DNA of 34,292 bases from Mycobacterium sp. GTDB taxonomy: Bacteria; Actinomycetota; Actinomycetes; Mycobacteriales; Mycobacteriaceae. The translations under genes were made by a program, and so were the position numbers. A model generated the notes under the pieces. That model was not told the DNA's origin, did not search any database, and was given only the letters and a program-made list of their open reading frames with translations. The stretch lies in contig NZ_VYIK01000046.1 of assembly GCF_008709575.1 (NCBI RefSeq), forward strand, positions 1-34,292, in the 5' to 3' direction. Below are positions 24,646 through 34,024 of the stretch, piece by piece (position 1 is the first letter of the stretch; every line of letters begins with the position of its first letter).

Positions 24646-26082
24646 TCAGCTACCGACCGTTTCCACGGCGGCGGGCGAGTGCGGCCATCTTTCCGGTGTC
24701 TCCCCGACTGCTTCGGGGATGCCTGCCCGCTGCGGCCGCACGTAGCGCGCCCACGCCAGCACGGTCGCGGCGATGTAGCAGATGAAGAAAATCCAAAATG
24801 CCGGTGTCTCGGTGCCGGCACTGTCGTAGGACTGGCGCAGCACCAGGCTGATCCCCACCCCGCCGAGCGCCCCGAAAGCGCCGGCGAACCCGATCAAGGT
24901 CCCCGACATTACCCGCGCCCAGTGCCGCCGTTCGGCGTCGCTGACGTCCAGGGTGCGGCTGCGCAGTTCGAACATCGTCGGGATCAGTTTGTAGACCGCC
25001 CCCTTGGCCGCGCCGCAGAAGGCGAACAATGCGATGAACCCGACGACATAACCGATGGTCGTGGCCAGTGTCACGGGTTCGCCCGGGCCGCGGGTGAGGT
25101 CGTCGTGGGTGCTGACGACGACCAGGAGCCCAGCGGCCAGGATCGAGGCTCCGAAAACGAACACGGTGACACGACCGCCGCCAAAGCGGTCACTGAGATG
25201 GCCGCCTGCCACCCGCGCCAGCGATCCCAGCAGCGGCCCGATGAAGGCCACCTGGGCGGCGTGCAGCGCCGCCTGCCCGTGACTTTGCCCGCTGATCACG
25301 AAGTTGTGTTCCAAAACCTCGCCGAAGGCGAACGCGAAACCGAGGAAGGAGCCCGACGCACACAAGTAGAGCACGGCGATCCCCCACGAGTCGGGCACCT
25401 TCAGGGCGGCTTTGAAATGGCTCATGTCGATGCGGTAGTGCAGGTTGTCCATGAACAACGCAGCGCCAAGACCAGCGACGGCCAGCAGCACCAGGTAGAA
25501 CGAGCACACCAGATACGGCGCTTCGTGCCCCGCGGTGGCCAGCACCAGCAGACCCACCATCTGCACGGCCGCCGACCCGAGGTTGGCCAGCCCACCGGTA
25601 AGCCCGAGCGCCAATCCCTTGAGCCGTTGGGGGTAGAAACCCTCGGCATTGGCCATCGACGAGGTGTAGCTGCCGCCACCCAAGCCGGTCAATGCCGCAC
25701 ACACCAGATACGGCCACAACGGCAGGCCGGGGTGGGCCAGCAGCCACATGGTCCCGGCGGTGGGGATCAGCAACACCATCGACGAGAGCACCGCCCAGTT
25801 GCGGCCGCCGAACCGGGCGCCCGCCATCGCGTACGGTATTCGGGCCAGGCCACCGACCAGGGACGCGGTGGCGCCGATCAGCAACTTGTCGCCGGTCGAA
25901 AATCCGTAGACCTCGCGCGGCATGAACAGCACCATCACCGACCACAGATAAAAGATCGAGAAGGCAGTATGCACGGTCACAACCTGCCAGATCAGATTGC
26001 GACGAGCGATTCGGCTGTTACCCGCCGCCCAGCCTGTGGTGTCTTCAGGATTCCACTCTGCTATGCGCTGCCTGCGCGCCAT
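24646..26082 (-). CDS. narK: NarK-type nitrate/nitrite transporter
   Basis: A 478-residue major facilitator protein with about 12 membrane segments. The nitrate signature regions of NarK are visible as GLGGGSYTSSMANAEGFYP and, in the second half, FCGAAKGAVYKLIPTMFEL. The start is ATG 26082 (MARRQRIAEWNPEDTTGW), because AAAGG lies 9 bp upstream; the open frame begins slightly earlier at a TTG. The N-terminal WNPEDxxxW text is usual in actinobacterial NarK proteins. It imports nitrate and/or exports nitrite for assimilation or respiration. No nitrate reductase genes are nearby. I recall narK1 (Rv2329c) at the equivalent place. Confidence 0.9.
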   Translation of the reverse strand: MARRQRIAEWNPEDTTGWAAGNSRIARRNLIWQVVTVHTAFSIFYLWSVMVLFMPREVYGFSTGDKLLIGATASLVGGLARIPYAMAGARFGGRNWAVLSSMVLLIPTAGTMWLLAHPGLPLWPYLVCAALTGLGGGSYTSSMANAEGFYPQRLKGLALGLTGGLANLGSAAVQMVGLLVLATAGHEAPYLVCSFYLVLLAVAGLGAALFMDNLHYRIDMSHFKAALKVPDSWGIAVLYLCASGSFLGFAFAFGEVLEHNFVISGQSHGQAALHAAQVAFIGPLLGSLARVAGGHLSDRFGGGRVTVFVFGASILAAGLLVVVSTHDDLTRGPGEPVTLATTIGYVVGFIALFAFCGAAKGAVYKLIPTMFELRSRTLDVSDAERRHWARVMSGTLIGFAGAFGALGGVGISLVLRQSYDSAGTETPAFWIFFICYIAATVLAWARYVRPQRAGIPEAVGETPERWPHSPAAVETVGS

Positions 26083-26884
26083 ATAGCGTTTGCCTTTCAA
26101 CGATCATGCTGATGGACGCCACGTCACGACAACCGGCGTTGGTTGGTCATAGCGGATCGACTGGTCGAAACGGCCTCGGCGTTCCCAGTTTTCCGTGACT
26201 TTTAAGTTCTAGCAGACCCGGCCCATTGCCGCCGTTCAGGCGAAGCCGAACCGGGCGATGCACAGGATTTTTCCAGGAAACCCAGCCGCGCTGCCGTTGT
26301 GTCCCGACCGATCCATCCGCAACCTGACCGCGCGAAACAGCCTGGCAGTCACGCGCCAGCAAACTCGACAACAACGTCACTCAGTGCCGTTCGGAGACAG
26401 TATCGAGTACCTAATTCTCGCCGCTCTCGCCATATCGCGTGCGCAAGAGGCGCAACTGTGACTGTTGCTGGTGCGTGAGGCCGGTGGCGCTGCGATCAGA
26501 TGGCACAACACTGCGCGGCCGACAATTGATAGTCCTCGCCGCCATCCCCCAAGATGGCTTTGTGAATTGACAACCAGCAATTGTTACGAGTAACGGCCAA
26601 AGAACACAGCGGCGCGGCACCAGACCTTCGGGCACAACTGTGCCGAACATCACAAGGAGCCGAGAACCTGGATGGAGTCTGTAAATTAGCGTCGGGTTTC
26701 CTGACGATAATGCTCGCCGCGGACTGTGCTGGCGATGGCGCCGGCAGCCACCCGCGCCGACCAGACCGATCCACAGCCTGCGGGCGGAGCTGCCGTCGTC
26801 GTCAGTTCCGGTACCACCGACAAACCCGGCCCAGATCGGCACGCCGTGCGATGACACCGACCGACGTTCTCTTAAACTTCGCTT
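26083..26884. other. 800-bp gap without a convincing gene
   Basis: Frames are open on the minus strand across the right part (about 26411-26884), but they do not resemble any family and run into the antisense of the next gene. It contains the narK upstream region at its left end and, at its right end, the promoter of the acyl-AMP ligase gene. The interval may hold decayed coding DNA. Confidence 0.5.
26851..26878 (+). promoter_or_regulatory. Leaderless-type promoter of the fatty-acyl-AMP ligase gene
   Basis: A -10-like TAAACT (26873-26878) lies exactly 6 nt before the ATG at 26885, and a -35-like ATGACA (26851-26856) lies 16 bp before it. No Shine-Dalgarno precedes the ATG. This is the layout of a leaderless mycobacterial transcript. 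Confidence 0.6.
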
Positions 26885-28744
26885 ATGAATCACACTCGGA
26901 GTCGGGGGGCTCGGCTGAAGGTGGAAGACTACCTGGACTCGGCTGGCCGCATCGTCTTGCCCGAGGGCGTCAACCTCGTCTCCTTGCTCGAGCACAACAT
27001 CGCGCATTTCGGCGGGGTCACCGCGTATCGCTACCTGGACTACGCGCGCCACGTCGAAGGGGAGCGCATCGACTGGACCTGGGCCCAGCTGGGCGCCAGA
27101 GTGCAAGCGATCGCTGCCCGGGTGCAGCAAGTAACGTCGCGCGGGGAGCGCGTCGCCATAGTTGCACCGCACAGCCTGGACTACGTCGCCGGGTTCTTCG
27201 CCGCGATCAAGGCCGGAACCATCGCGGTGCCGCTGTTTGCGCCCGAGCTGCCCGGTCATGCCGAACGTCTCGACGCGGTGCTCGCCGATGCCGAGCCCAC
27301 GGTGGTGCTCACCACCGCTGCGGGGAGCGACGCCATCGCGACTTTTGTCCGGAGTCTCCCGCGGACTCGCAGACCACGCATCATCGCTATCGATCACCTG
27401 CCGGACTCGGTGGGTGCCACGTTCACCCCCGTCGCACTTGCCACCGATGACATCGCTTACCTCCAGTACACGTCGGGCTCGACCAGATCCCCGGCCGGTG
27501 TTGAGATCAGCCACCGTGCTGCCGGGACCAACCTGTTGCAGATGATCATGGCGATCGGCCTGGAACTTCAAGACATCCACGGTGTCAGCTGGTTGCCGCT
27601 CTATCACGACATGGGCCTGTTGATGATCGGTTTCCCGGTGACTTACGGCGGGCACGTGACACTCATGTCGCCGACCGCGTTCGTTCGGAGGCCGCAGCGG
27701 TGGATCCATGCACTGTCCGCGGAGTCGCGACATGGTCGTGTGGTGACGGCGGCGCCGAATTTCGCGTTCGAGTTGGCAACCCAGCGCGGCCTTCCCGGCG
27801 ACGGCGATGACATCGACTTGAGTGATGTTGTCCTGATCAACGGATCGGAACCGGTCAGCATCGATTCGATCGCGAAGTTCAACAAGGCCTTCGCCCCGTA
27901 CGGGTTGCCCGCTACCGCGGTCAAACCGTCGTACGGGCTGGCAGAAGCCACGCTGTTCGTGTCAACCACCGACGCGAATGCCGAGGCAAAAGCGGTGTTC
28001 CTCGATCGTGAACGGTTGGGCAGCGGCCGTGCCGTGCCGGTCGCCGCGAATGCCCCCAATGCCGTGCCCTGCGTTTCCTGTGGTCGGATAGCCCCATGCC
28101 AATGGGCCGTGATCGTCGACCCCGACGCCAATGTCGAATTGCCCGACGGCGAGATCGGCGAGATCTGGTTGCACGGCGACAACATCGGCCGCGGATACTG
28201 GGCACGCAAAGAAGAAACCGAGCAGGTGTTCGAAAACAAGCTGCAGTCCCGGCTTCCCCGGGGCAGCCACGCGGACGGAGCGCCGGTCGAAGCCGCCTGG
28301 TTGCGGACCGGAGATCTGGGCGCCTATCTCGACGGTGAGCTCTACATTGTGGGTCGGATCAAAGACCTCATCATCCTCGATGGCCGCAATCACTACCCGC
28401 AAGACATCGAAGCGACTGTCGTCGAGGCATCCCCCGCCGTGCGTCAGGGTTATGTCGCGGCATTCTCGGTGCGGGCCGAGGACCTGCCGGCAGGCAGCAC
28501 TCCGACAACCGGCGAATGCCTAGTCGTCATTGCCGAGCGGGCGCCAGGCGCCGGCCGCATCGACCCGCAACCGGTGGTCGACGCAATCCGAGCGACGGTC
28601 TCGCGCCGGCACGGGGTGCGGGTGTCAGATGTGCGGTTGGTGGCGGCCGGTGCCATCCCGAGAACAACCAGCGGCAAGTTGGCACGTCGCGCGTGCCGTG
28701 CTCAATACCTGCGCGGCGAATTAGGCGTGCGCCACAGCAGCTGA
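26885..28744 (+). CDS. Fatty-acyl-AMP ligase (FAAL, FadD31/FadD32-like)
   Basis: A 619-residue adenylate-forming enzyme of the FAAL type. Markers are YTSGSTRSPAGVEISH (P-loop), SWLPLYHDMGLL, PSYGLAEATLFVST, the hinge text VGRIKDLIILDGRNHYPQDI, and the C-terminal Lys in RTTSGKLARRACR. FAALs activate fatty acids as acyl-AMP and hand them to an acyl carrier protein, usually of a polyketide synthase, rather than to CoA. No polyketide synthase or carrier protein is in this window, so the partner must lie elsewhere or outside it. The ATG appears leaderless. A small conserved gene follows 50 bp downstream on the same strand. Confidence 0.9.
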   Translation: MNHTRSRGARLKVEDYLDSAGRIVLPEGVNLVSLLEHNIAHFGGVTAYRYLDYARHVEGERIDWTWAQLGARVQAIAARVQQVTSRGERVAIVAPHSLDYVAGFFAAIKAGTIAVPLFAPELPGHAERLDAVLADAEPTVVLTTAAGSDAIATFVRSLPRTRRPRIIAIDHLPDSVGATFTPVALATDDIAYLQYTSGSTRSPAGVEISHRAAGTNLLQMIMAIGLELQDIHGVSWLPLYHDMGLLMIGFPVTYGGHVTLMSPTAFVRRPQRWIHALSAESRHGRVVTAAPNFAFELATQRGLPGDGDDIDLSDVVLINGSEPVSIDSIAKFNKAFAPYGLPATAVKPSYGLAEATLFVSTTDANAEAKAVFLDRERLGSGRAVPVAANAPNAVPCVSCGRIAPCQWAVIVDPDANVELPDGEIGEIWLHGDNIGRGYWARKEETEQVFENKLQSRLPRGSHADGAPVEAAWLRTGDLGAYLDGELYIVGRIKDLIILDGRNHYPQDIEATVVEASPAVRQGYVAAFSVRAEDLPAGSTPTTGECLVVIAERAPGAGRIDPQPVVDAIRATVSRRHGVRVSDVRLVAAGAIPRTTSGKLARRACRAQYLRGELGVRHSS

Positions 28745-28794
28745 CCGGGCGGCACACTTTAGGCTTGTCTGGTCGAGCGAGCGAAGGAGTAAAG

Positions 28795-29160
28795 ATGGCG
28801 TGGTTCCTGGCGCTGCAAGGATCGCCCAACCGGATGGGCCAAGCGCCGACCTACGAGTTGCACGAATCGGCGAACGTTGCGCAGATCGAGCAAGAAATGA
28901 CCAGCTCGGCAACGCTCGACCGGGCTGTCGCGATTCCGGCAGTGTTCCACAACCGTCGCCAGGTCACGCTCTACGTCCGGCCGGCCGCGTGGGGCGCGTG
29001 GCTGTTCTTCGAGCTGACCGAGCAGGAGCGCCGCGAAATGGCGGCCGCCAACCCGGTCGTCAGCGCGCTTGCTCAGGCGGCCAAGCAGCAGAAGTCGAGG
29101 AAATCTCAGGGACCGGCGGGGCCGTCCGTGCTCCCCCGGCTCGACCAGAACCACGATTAG
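28795..29160 (+). CDS. Small conserved protein of unknown function
   Basis: A 121-residue protein with a good Shine-Dalgarno (GAAGGAG) before the ATG. The first 80 residues look folded (MAWFLALQGSPN, then VAIPAVFHNRRQVTLYVRPA and WGAWLFFELTEQERREM), followed by a charged, probably disordered tail. There is no signal peptide or membrane segment. I do not recognise a domain. It lies after the FAAL gene and before tRNA-Asn; it may be co-transcribed with the former, though its own promoter is possible. Confidence 0.7.
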   Translation: MAWFLALQGSPNRMGQAPTYELHESANVAQIEQEMTSSATLDRAVAIPAVFHNRRQVTLYVRPAAWGAWLFFELTEQERREMAAANPVVSALAQAAKQQKSRKSQGPAGPSVLPRLDQNHD

Positions 29161-29191
29161 AAAGTCCGTCGCCGCACCGGATCATCGTCAG

Positions 29192-29267
<76 letters not shown>

Positions 29268-29417
29268 CTGCCCGGTCCACGAGTGAGTACTTCCACCCGC
29301 GCGACGAGGGATGACTCTAGCCTACGGGGCCCCCGCCGCGCCAAGTCATCCACCGGTGACGCGCATCTGCCCGCTGGAGTGAGGCAGGATGGAACCACAG
29401 GTCCAAAGGAGAGCGTT

Positions 29418-29660
29418 TTGATTCGGTATGTCGTCGTGCTGGGATTGGGCTACGTGCTGGGCGCGAAAGCCGGCCGTCGCCGCTACGAGCAAATCGCCGG
29501 CACCTATCGCGCTCTGACCAGCAATCCCACCGTCAGATCGGCGATCGAGGCGGGGCGACGCAAGATCGCCAACCGGGTCTCACCCGACGTGCGGATGGTG
29601 ACCGAAATCGACGCCGTCACCAGCGTCGTCGAGCCGCACAAGCGGCGCGGCGCGACCTGA
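29418..29660 (+). CDS. Small conserved mycobacterial protein (Rv2342-like)
   Basis: An 80-residue protein starting at TTG 29418, supported by AAAGGAGA 6 bp upstream; no ATG or GTG is suitably placed. It begins MIRYVVVLGLGYVLGAKAGR, a short hydrophobic stretch with a Gly-rich turn, then RRRYEQIAGTYRAL, typical of small membrane-associated YtxH-like proteins. The rest is basic and helical. It probably sits at the membrane by its N-terminus. Function unknown. It is convergent with dnaG, 11 bp apart. Confidence 0.78.
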   Translation: MIRYVVVLGLGYVLGAKAGRRRYEQIAGTYRALTSNPTVRSAIEAGRRKIANRVSPDVRMVTEIDAVTSVVEPHKRRGAT

Positions 29661-29671
29661 CCGGATCCGGC

Positions 29672-31573
29672 TCAGGCGGTGAGATCGTCGCCGCTGGCCT
29701 GCTCCAGCAGGCTGCGCCGATATGCCTCCATCGCCACCAGGTCGCCAAACAGAGCGTGATACTCATCGCTGTGGTCCACCGGTGACATGCGCTGCAGCTT
29801 GGACTTGACCTCGGCGATCTGCCGCCCGACCCATACTTCCTGCAGCCGGGCCAACACCCCGGCGATGTAGCGCGGCAGCTTCTCGTCGTCGTCGACACGG
29901 ATGGCTTCGACGCCCAGCTCACTGACAAGCCCGGCCGTCTCCGGCGACGCGGCCCGTCGGCGCACTGCATCCAGCCATTGTCCGCCGGTGATGCCCGCGC
30001 CCGTCCCGCCGGCCGCCGCGATCGCCTCCCGCACCGCGACATAGCCGGGATGGGTGAAGCTCTCGACGGTCACTGCGTCGAATACCGGGCCGGCCAACGC
30101 CGGATACTGCAGCGCCGATTTGAGTGCCTCGCGTTGCGGCCACAGCGTGGGGTCAGCGGGATCGGGCCGCAGCGCGGCCGGGTCGGCCGCGTCGGTGGCC
30201 GCTGGGGCGGGAGCGCTGCGCCGGGATCCGGCGCGCGCCGGCCGCCGGGCTGCTTCGCGAACCCGACCGATCACCTGCGCGACATCCGACCACCCCACCC
30301 AGCCGGCGAGTTGGCGCGCGTACTCATCGCGCAACGTGGTGTCTTTGATCTGGGCGACCATCGGCACACAGCGCCGCAGCGCAGCCACCCGGCCCTCGGC
30401 GCTGTCCAGGTCGAGCTGGGCCAATGCTGAGCGAATAGCGAACTCGAACAACGGGGTCCGGCGCGCGACCAGGTCCCGCAGCGCGCCGTCGCCGGAAGCC
30501 AGCCGTAGATCGCAGGGATCCATCCCGTCGGCCGCGACCGCGACGAAAGACTGGCCCGCCAGCTGTTGTTCGCCCGCGAAGGCTTTGAGAGCAGCGTTTC
30601 GACCTGCTTCGTCGCCGTCGAACACGTAGATCAGTTCGCCGCGAAAGAAGTTGTCGTCCATCATCAGTCGGCGCAGCATCGCCAGATGCTCGTCCCCGAA
30701 CGCGGTGCCGCAGGACGCGACCGCCGTCGTCACCCCGGCCAGGTGCATCGCCATCACGTCGGTGTACCCCTCGACGACAACGGCCTGATGCCCCTTGGCG
30801 ATGTCGCGTTTGGCCAGGTCGATCCCGAACAGCGCCGACGACTTCTTGTAGAGCAGGGTCTCGGGCGTGTTGACGTACTTGGCCTCCATCGGGTCGTCGT
30901 CGAACAGCCGCCGGGCACCGAACCCGATCACTTCACCGGCAGGCGTGCGGATCGGCCACAGCAGCCGCCGGTGGAACCGGTCGATCGGACCGCGCCGGCC
31001 CTGCCTGGACAGGCCGGCCGCCTCCAGCTCCTTGAATTCGAATCCCTTGTGCAGCAGGTGTTTTGTCAGCCTATCCCAGCCCGACGGGGCGAACCCGCAG
31101 CCGAAATGCCGAGCGGCGTCGGCGTCGAAGTTTCGCTCGGTCAGATAGTGGCGGGCCGGCGCGGCCTCGGCGGATTCCAGAGCCTCGACGTAGAACTCCA
31201 ACGCCGCGGCGTTGGCGGCCAGCAGCCTGCTGCGGCTGCCGCGGTCGCGCTGCACACTGGTGGCGGCGCCGGTGTAGGTGATCGGGTAACCGATCCGGTC
31301 GGCGAGCAGCTCGACCGCCTCCACGAACGTGACGTGTTCGATCTTCTGGACGAACGCGTACACGTCGCCGCCTTCGCCGCAGCCGAAGCAGTGGAAGTGG
31401 CCGTGGTGGGGTCGCACGTGGAACGAGGGCGTCTTCTCATCGTGAAACGGGCACAAGCCCTTCAGGGAGTCCGCGCCGGCGCGCCGCAGCTGCACGTAGT
31501 CGCCGACGACCTCGTCGATGCGGACTCGTTCGCGGATGGCGGCGATATCGCGATCGGAGATGCGGCCGGCCAT
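29672..31573 (-). CDS. dnaG: DNA primase DnaG
   Basis: A 633-residue bacterial primase. The N-terminal CHC2 zinc finger is at Cys41, His44, Cys62 and Cys65 (CPFHDEKTPSFHV and HFHCFGCGEGGD). The Toprim catalytic core has the conserved Glu in VVVEGYTDVMAMH (Glu268) and the acidic pair in YVFDGDEAGRNAALKAF. The C-terminal third is the helicase-interacting region, with an Ala/Pro-rich linker around residues 440-475. It makes RNA primers for replication at the fork, together with DnaB. ATG start. In M. tuberculosis dgt lies directly upstream; here a two-gene cassette on the other strand separates them. Confidence 0.98.
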   Translation of the reverse strand: MAGRISDRDIAAIRERVRIDEVVGDYVQLRRAGADSLKGLCPFHDEKTPSFHVRPHHGHFHCFGCGEGGDVYAFVQKIEHVTFVEAVELLADRIGYPITYTGAATSVQRDRGSRSRLLAANAAALEFYVEALESAEAAPARHYLTERNFDADAARHFGCGFAPSGWDRLTKHLLHKGFEFKELEAAGLSRQGRRGPIDRFHRRLLWPIRTPAGEVIGFGARRLFDDDPMEAKYVNTPETLLYKKSSALFGIDLAKRDIAKGHQAVVVEGYTDVMAMHLAGVTTAVASCGTAFGDEHLAMLRRLMMDDNFFRGELIYVFDGDEAGRNAALKAFAGEQQLAGQSFVAVAADGMDPCDLRLASGDGALRDLVARRTPLFEFAIRSALAQLDLDSAEGRVAALRRCVPMVAQIKDTTLRDEYARQLAGWVGWSDVAQVIGRVREAARRPARAGSRRSAPAPAATDAADPAALRPDPADPTLWPQREALKSALQYPALAGPVFDAVTVESFTHPGYVAVREAIAAAGGTGAGITGGQWLDAVRRRAASPETAGLVSELGVEAIRVDDDEKLPRYIAGVLARLQEVWVGRQIAEVKSKLQRMSPVDHSDEYHALFGDLVAMEAYRRSLLEQASGDDLTA

Positions 31574-31644
31574 CGGCTCAGTGTAGAGCGCATCGGGTCG
31601 GGCGGCGGTTCAACCATCGATGCGCTCACCAACCATCGGTCTTG

Positions 31645-31667
31645 TATACCAACCAGTGGTCGGTATA
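31645..31667. promoter_or_regulatory. 23-bp palindrome, probable TetR operator
   Basis: TATACCAACCA-G-TGGTCGGTATA is an inverted repeat with 10 of 11 positions matching on either side of a central G. It lies 27 bp upstream of the small membrane protein gene that precedes a TetR gene, in the position where autoregulated TetR operators are usual. The right arm could overlap a -10 (GGTATAT). Confidence 0.7.
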
Positions 31668-31694
31668 TCGCACCTGGGAGTCGGGGAGGCACGT

Positions 31695-32009
31695 ATGAGC
31701 ACATCGGAGCAGTCGCCAATCCGCACCCGCATGTTCGCCCGAGCGATGGGCCCGTTCTTCACCATCGCCCAGCCCGGGGCCGCGGTCATCGTGTCGGTCA
31801 TCGGCTGGTTTCTGGCGATTCGGGGCGTATTGCTGCTGACCGTCCCGCAGGCCTACGACGCCGCCGGCACGGCGGTCTACAGCTCGGGTGCGACCGTGCT
31901 GATCTGGGTGCTGTTCATCTGCCTGGCTTCGGCCGGGCTATACCTCACCTACGTCGGTTGGAAACCGCAACGCACATCCCAGGACCGCCCACATGCCGCG
32001 GGTGATTAA
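31695..32009 (+). CDS. Small two-helix membrane protein
   Basis: A 104-residue protein with a strong GGGGAGG site 5 bp before its ATG. Two hydrophobic segments are clear (about residues 26-46, GAAVIVSVIGWFLAIRGVLL, and 61-80, ATVLIWVLFICLASAGLYL). There is no signal peptide and no known motif. The next gene, a TetR regulator, starts inside its last codons (17-bp overlap), so the two form an operon under the palindrome upstream. The membrane protein may be the regulated effector. Function unknown. Confidence 0.75.
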   Translation: MSTSEQSPIRTRMFARAMGPFFTIAQPGAAVIVSVIGWFLAIRGVLLLTVPQAYDAAGTAVYSSGATVLIWVLFICLASAGLYLTYVGWKPQRTSQDRPHAAGD

Positions 32010-32742
32010 ACATCCCGATATCCGCCGAGCGGAGCTGCTGGACCGGGCCACGGGGCTGTTTCTGCGACACGGATACGACAATGTCAGCCTCAACGATCTG
32101 ATCGCCGACGCCGGGGTCTCCAAAGGTGCCTTCTACCATTGGTTTCCCTCCAAAGACGCGCTGATAGTGGCACTGGCCAAGCGCAGTGCCCGCACGGCAT
32201 TCGCCGCTATCGAGGACGCTTCGGCTCGGTGCGGCGGTAGTGCGCTGGACCGGCTCAATGCGGTGTTGCAGGCAGGTTTCGACATGACGACGGACGGGCC
32301 AGAGCAGCTGGCCACGATGGCATCGTTACTGCGACCAGACAATGCCACGTTGTACCGACGGATCCTCACCGTCGAGGAACAGCTTTACCTGCCGTTGTTG
32401 GCGGGGCTGATCTCGGAGGGGGTCGCAGGCGGCGTCTTCGACACGTTCGACCCCGAGGGTGTCGCCGACATGATTTATGGTCTTGCCGCCCGCACGAACT
32501 CCAACATCGTCGATGTGTTGGACGCCGGCGACGACACCGCCCGGAACCGGGCAATCGATGTACTGACAACGCGATACAAACTTCACGGTCTTGCCATCGA
32601 CCGCATCCTCGGACTGCCGGACGGCAGCATCGCCACGTTGACGCGCACCCAGGTCGAAGCCATGGTCGCGGCGCTGCCGCGAAGCTACTGCGCCGCCGAT
32701 CGCAGGCCGGCGTCGATGCGTTCCAGGCGCCCCTCGGTGTAG
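31993..32742 (+). CDS. TetR family transcriptional regulator
   Basis: A 249-residue TetR protein. The N-terminal helix-turn-helix reads [20 protein letters not shown], then [20 protein letters not shown] and [12 protein letters not shown]. The C-terminal ligand domain is all-helical and not diagnostic. The ATG lies within the end of the small membrane protein gene. It probably represses its own operon through the 23-bp palindrome. Its last 19 codons (32685-32742) run over the 3' end of the convergent dgt gene; the tail there is Arg-rich and probably not conserved. Confidence 0.85.
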   Translation: MPRVIKHPDIRRAELLDRATGLFLRHGYDNVSLNDLIADAGVSKGAFYHWFPSKDALIVALAKRSARTAFAAIEDASARCGGSALDRLNAVLQAGFDMTTDGPEQLATMASLLRPDNATLYRRILTVEEQLYLPLLAGLISEGVAGGVFDTFDPEGVADMIYGLAARTNSNIVDVLDAGDDTARNRAIDVLTTRYKLHGLAIDRILGLPDGSIATLTRTQVEAMVAALPRSYCAADRRPASMRSRRPSV

Positions 32743-33965
32743 GACGCGATCTGGTCGACGACGACCCGCAGCCGGGCACCGTCGTCGGCGGCAGTGTCGA
32801 ACGCCGGGACGAAGACCGGGTCAAGTGTTCGCGGCACACCGGCCAACAGCCATTGCGCCACCCGATGAATCCGCTCGCGCTGGCGGGCCTGGATTTGTTG
32901 ATGCCGCGGGTCGGACATGATGAACTGCAGCGCCAGCATCTTCAACACCGCCACCTCCGCGCGCACCAGGTCGGGCACATGCAGGTCGGACCGGTAGCGC
33001 CCCAGCGGACCGGGCCCGGCGACCGCTCGGGTGGCGGCGATGGCCGCCGAGGCGAACCGGCCGACGAGTTCGCTGGTCAGCCGTTTCAGGGCCACCGACG
33101 CCGGCAGGGTTCCGTCGTACTTACCGACCGCGGCGACCACCGGCAGGCCCGACAGCCGCTGGGCCGCCGCGACCACGTCGTCGGCGCCGAGCCCGGGGAA
33201 TTCGGGCGGCACCAGTGTGCCCAGCGCCGCGGCATCGGTGTTGTCGGCGAGCACCCGCAGGTCGATGCGCCCGGAGATGACCCCGTCCTCGACGTCATGG
33301 ACCGAATAAGCGACATCGTCGGCCCAGTCCATGAGCTGCGCTTCCAAACACGTGCGGTTAGCAGGCGCTCCGGTGCGCACCCAGGCAGCCGCCTCGAGGT
33401 CGGCGTCGTAAAAACCGAACTTGCGTCGATCAGCCGAGCGGGTCCACGGATATTTGGTGACCGCGTCCAAAGCGGCCCGGGTCAGGTTCAGCCCGGCGCT
33501 CTTGCCATGGCTGTCGAGGACTTTGGGCTCCAACCTGGTCAGAATTCGGAAGTTCTGCGCATTGCCCTCGAACCCGCCGCAGGTCGCGGCGAGGGCGTCA
33601 AGGGCGGCTTCCCCGTTGTGCCCGTAAGGCGGGTGCCCGATGTCGTGGGCCAGGCCGGCCATATCGACCAGGTCCGGATCAGCGCCCAACCCGATCGCCA
33701 TGCCCCGCCCGATCTGGGCGACTTCCAGCGAGTGGGTGAGCCGGGTGCGCGGAGTGTCGCTTTCCCGGGGGCCGACGACCTGGGTCTTGTCGGCCAGCCG
33801 ACGCAGGGCGGCACTGTGCAGCACGCGGGCGCGGTCGCGGGCGAAGTCGGTACGGTGACGCTGATCATCGGTACCCGGCAAGCCGGCAGTCTTGGGTGCT
33901 TCGGGCACCAGCCGCTCGCGGTCCAGGTCGTCGTAGGCATCCTGGTAGGCATCCTGCGGGATCAT
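32685..33965 (-). CDS. dgt: Deoxyguanosinetriphosphate triphosphohydrolase-like protein
   Basis: A 426-residue HD-domain dNTPase. The metal-binding HD residues are seen in [15 protein letters not shown] and [17 protein letters not shown]; the later [17 protein letters not shown] is also typical. It cleaves dNTPs to nucleosides and triphosphate, so it helps control nucleotide pools. I chose ATG 33965 ([19 protein letters not shown]); the open frame reaches 33989 but without a better start. The QDAY text is repeated because of a perfect 12-bp tandem duplication. In M. tuberculosis this gene (Rv2344c) abuts dnaG. Confidence 0.95.
   Translation of the reverse strand: MIPQDAYQDAYDDLDRERLVPEAPKTAGLPGTDDQRHRTDFARDRARVLHSAALRRLADKTQVVGPRESDTPRTRLTHSLEVAQIGRGMAIGLGADPDLVDMAGLAHDIGHPPYGHNGEAALDALAATCGGFEGNAQNFRILTRLEPKVLDSHGKSAGLNLTRAALDAVTKYPWTRSADRRKFGFYDADLEAAAWVRTGAPANRTCLEAQLMDWADDVAYSVHDVEDGVISGRIDLRVLADNTDAAALGTLVPPEFPGLGADDVVAAAQRLSGLPVVAAVGKYDGTLPASVALKRLTSELVGRFASAAIAATRAVAGPGPLGRYRSDLHVPDLVRAEVAVLKMLALQFIMSDPRHQQIQARQRERIHRVAQWLLAGVPRTLDPVFVPAFDTAADDGARLRVVVDQIASYTEGRLERIDAGLRSAAQ
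33933..33956. repeat. Perfect 12-bp tandem duplication in dgt
   Basis: GTAGGCATCCTG occurs twice in tandem (33933-33944 and 33945-33956), encoding QDAY twice near the Dgt N-terminus. The reading frame is kept. Confidence 0.9.
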
Positions 33966-34024
33966 CGAGCCACAGTCTGCCAGCACCAACCGGGATCGCC
34001 ACGCCGGCGATTAGATTGACGAGC

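Noticed and set aside
24511..26112. 533-codon open frame on the plus strand
   Set aside because: Antisense to narK, with Gln/His/Arg-rich text typical of a shadow.
26411..27733. 440-codon open frame on the minus strand
   Set aside because: Largely antisense to the FAAL gene; the part in the gap has no recognisable domain.
30566..32005. 479-codon open frame on the plus strand
   Set aside because: Antisense to dnaG; it reaches into the small membrane protein gene in another frame only.
32853..34019. 388-codon open frame on the plus strand
   Set aside because: Antisense to dgt.
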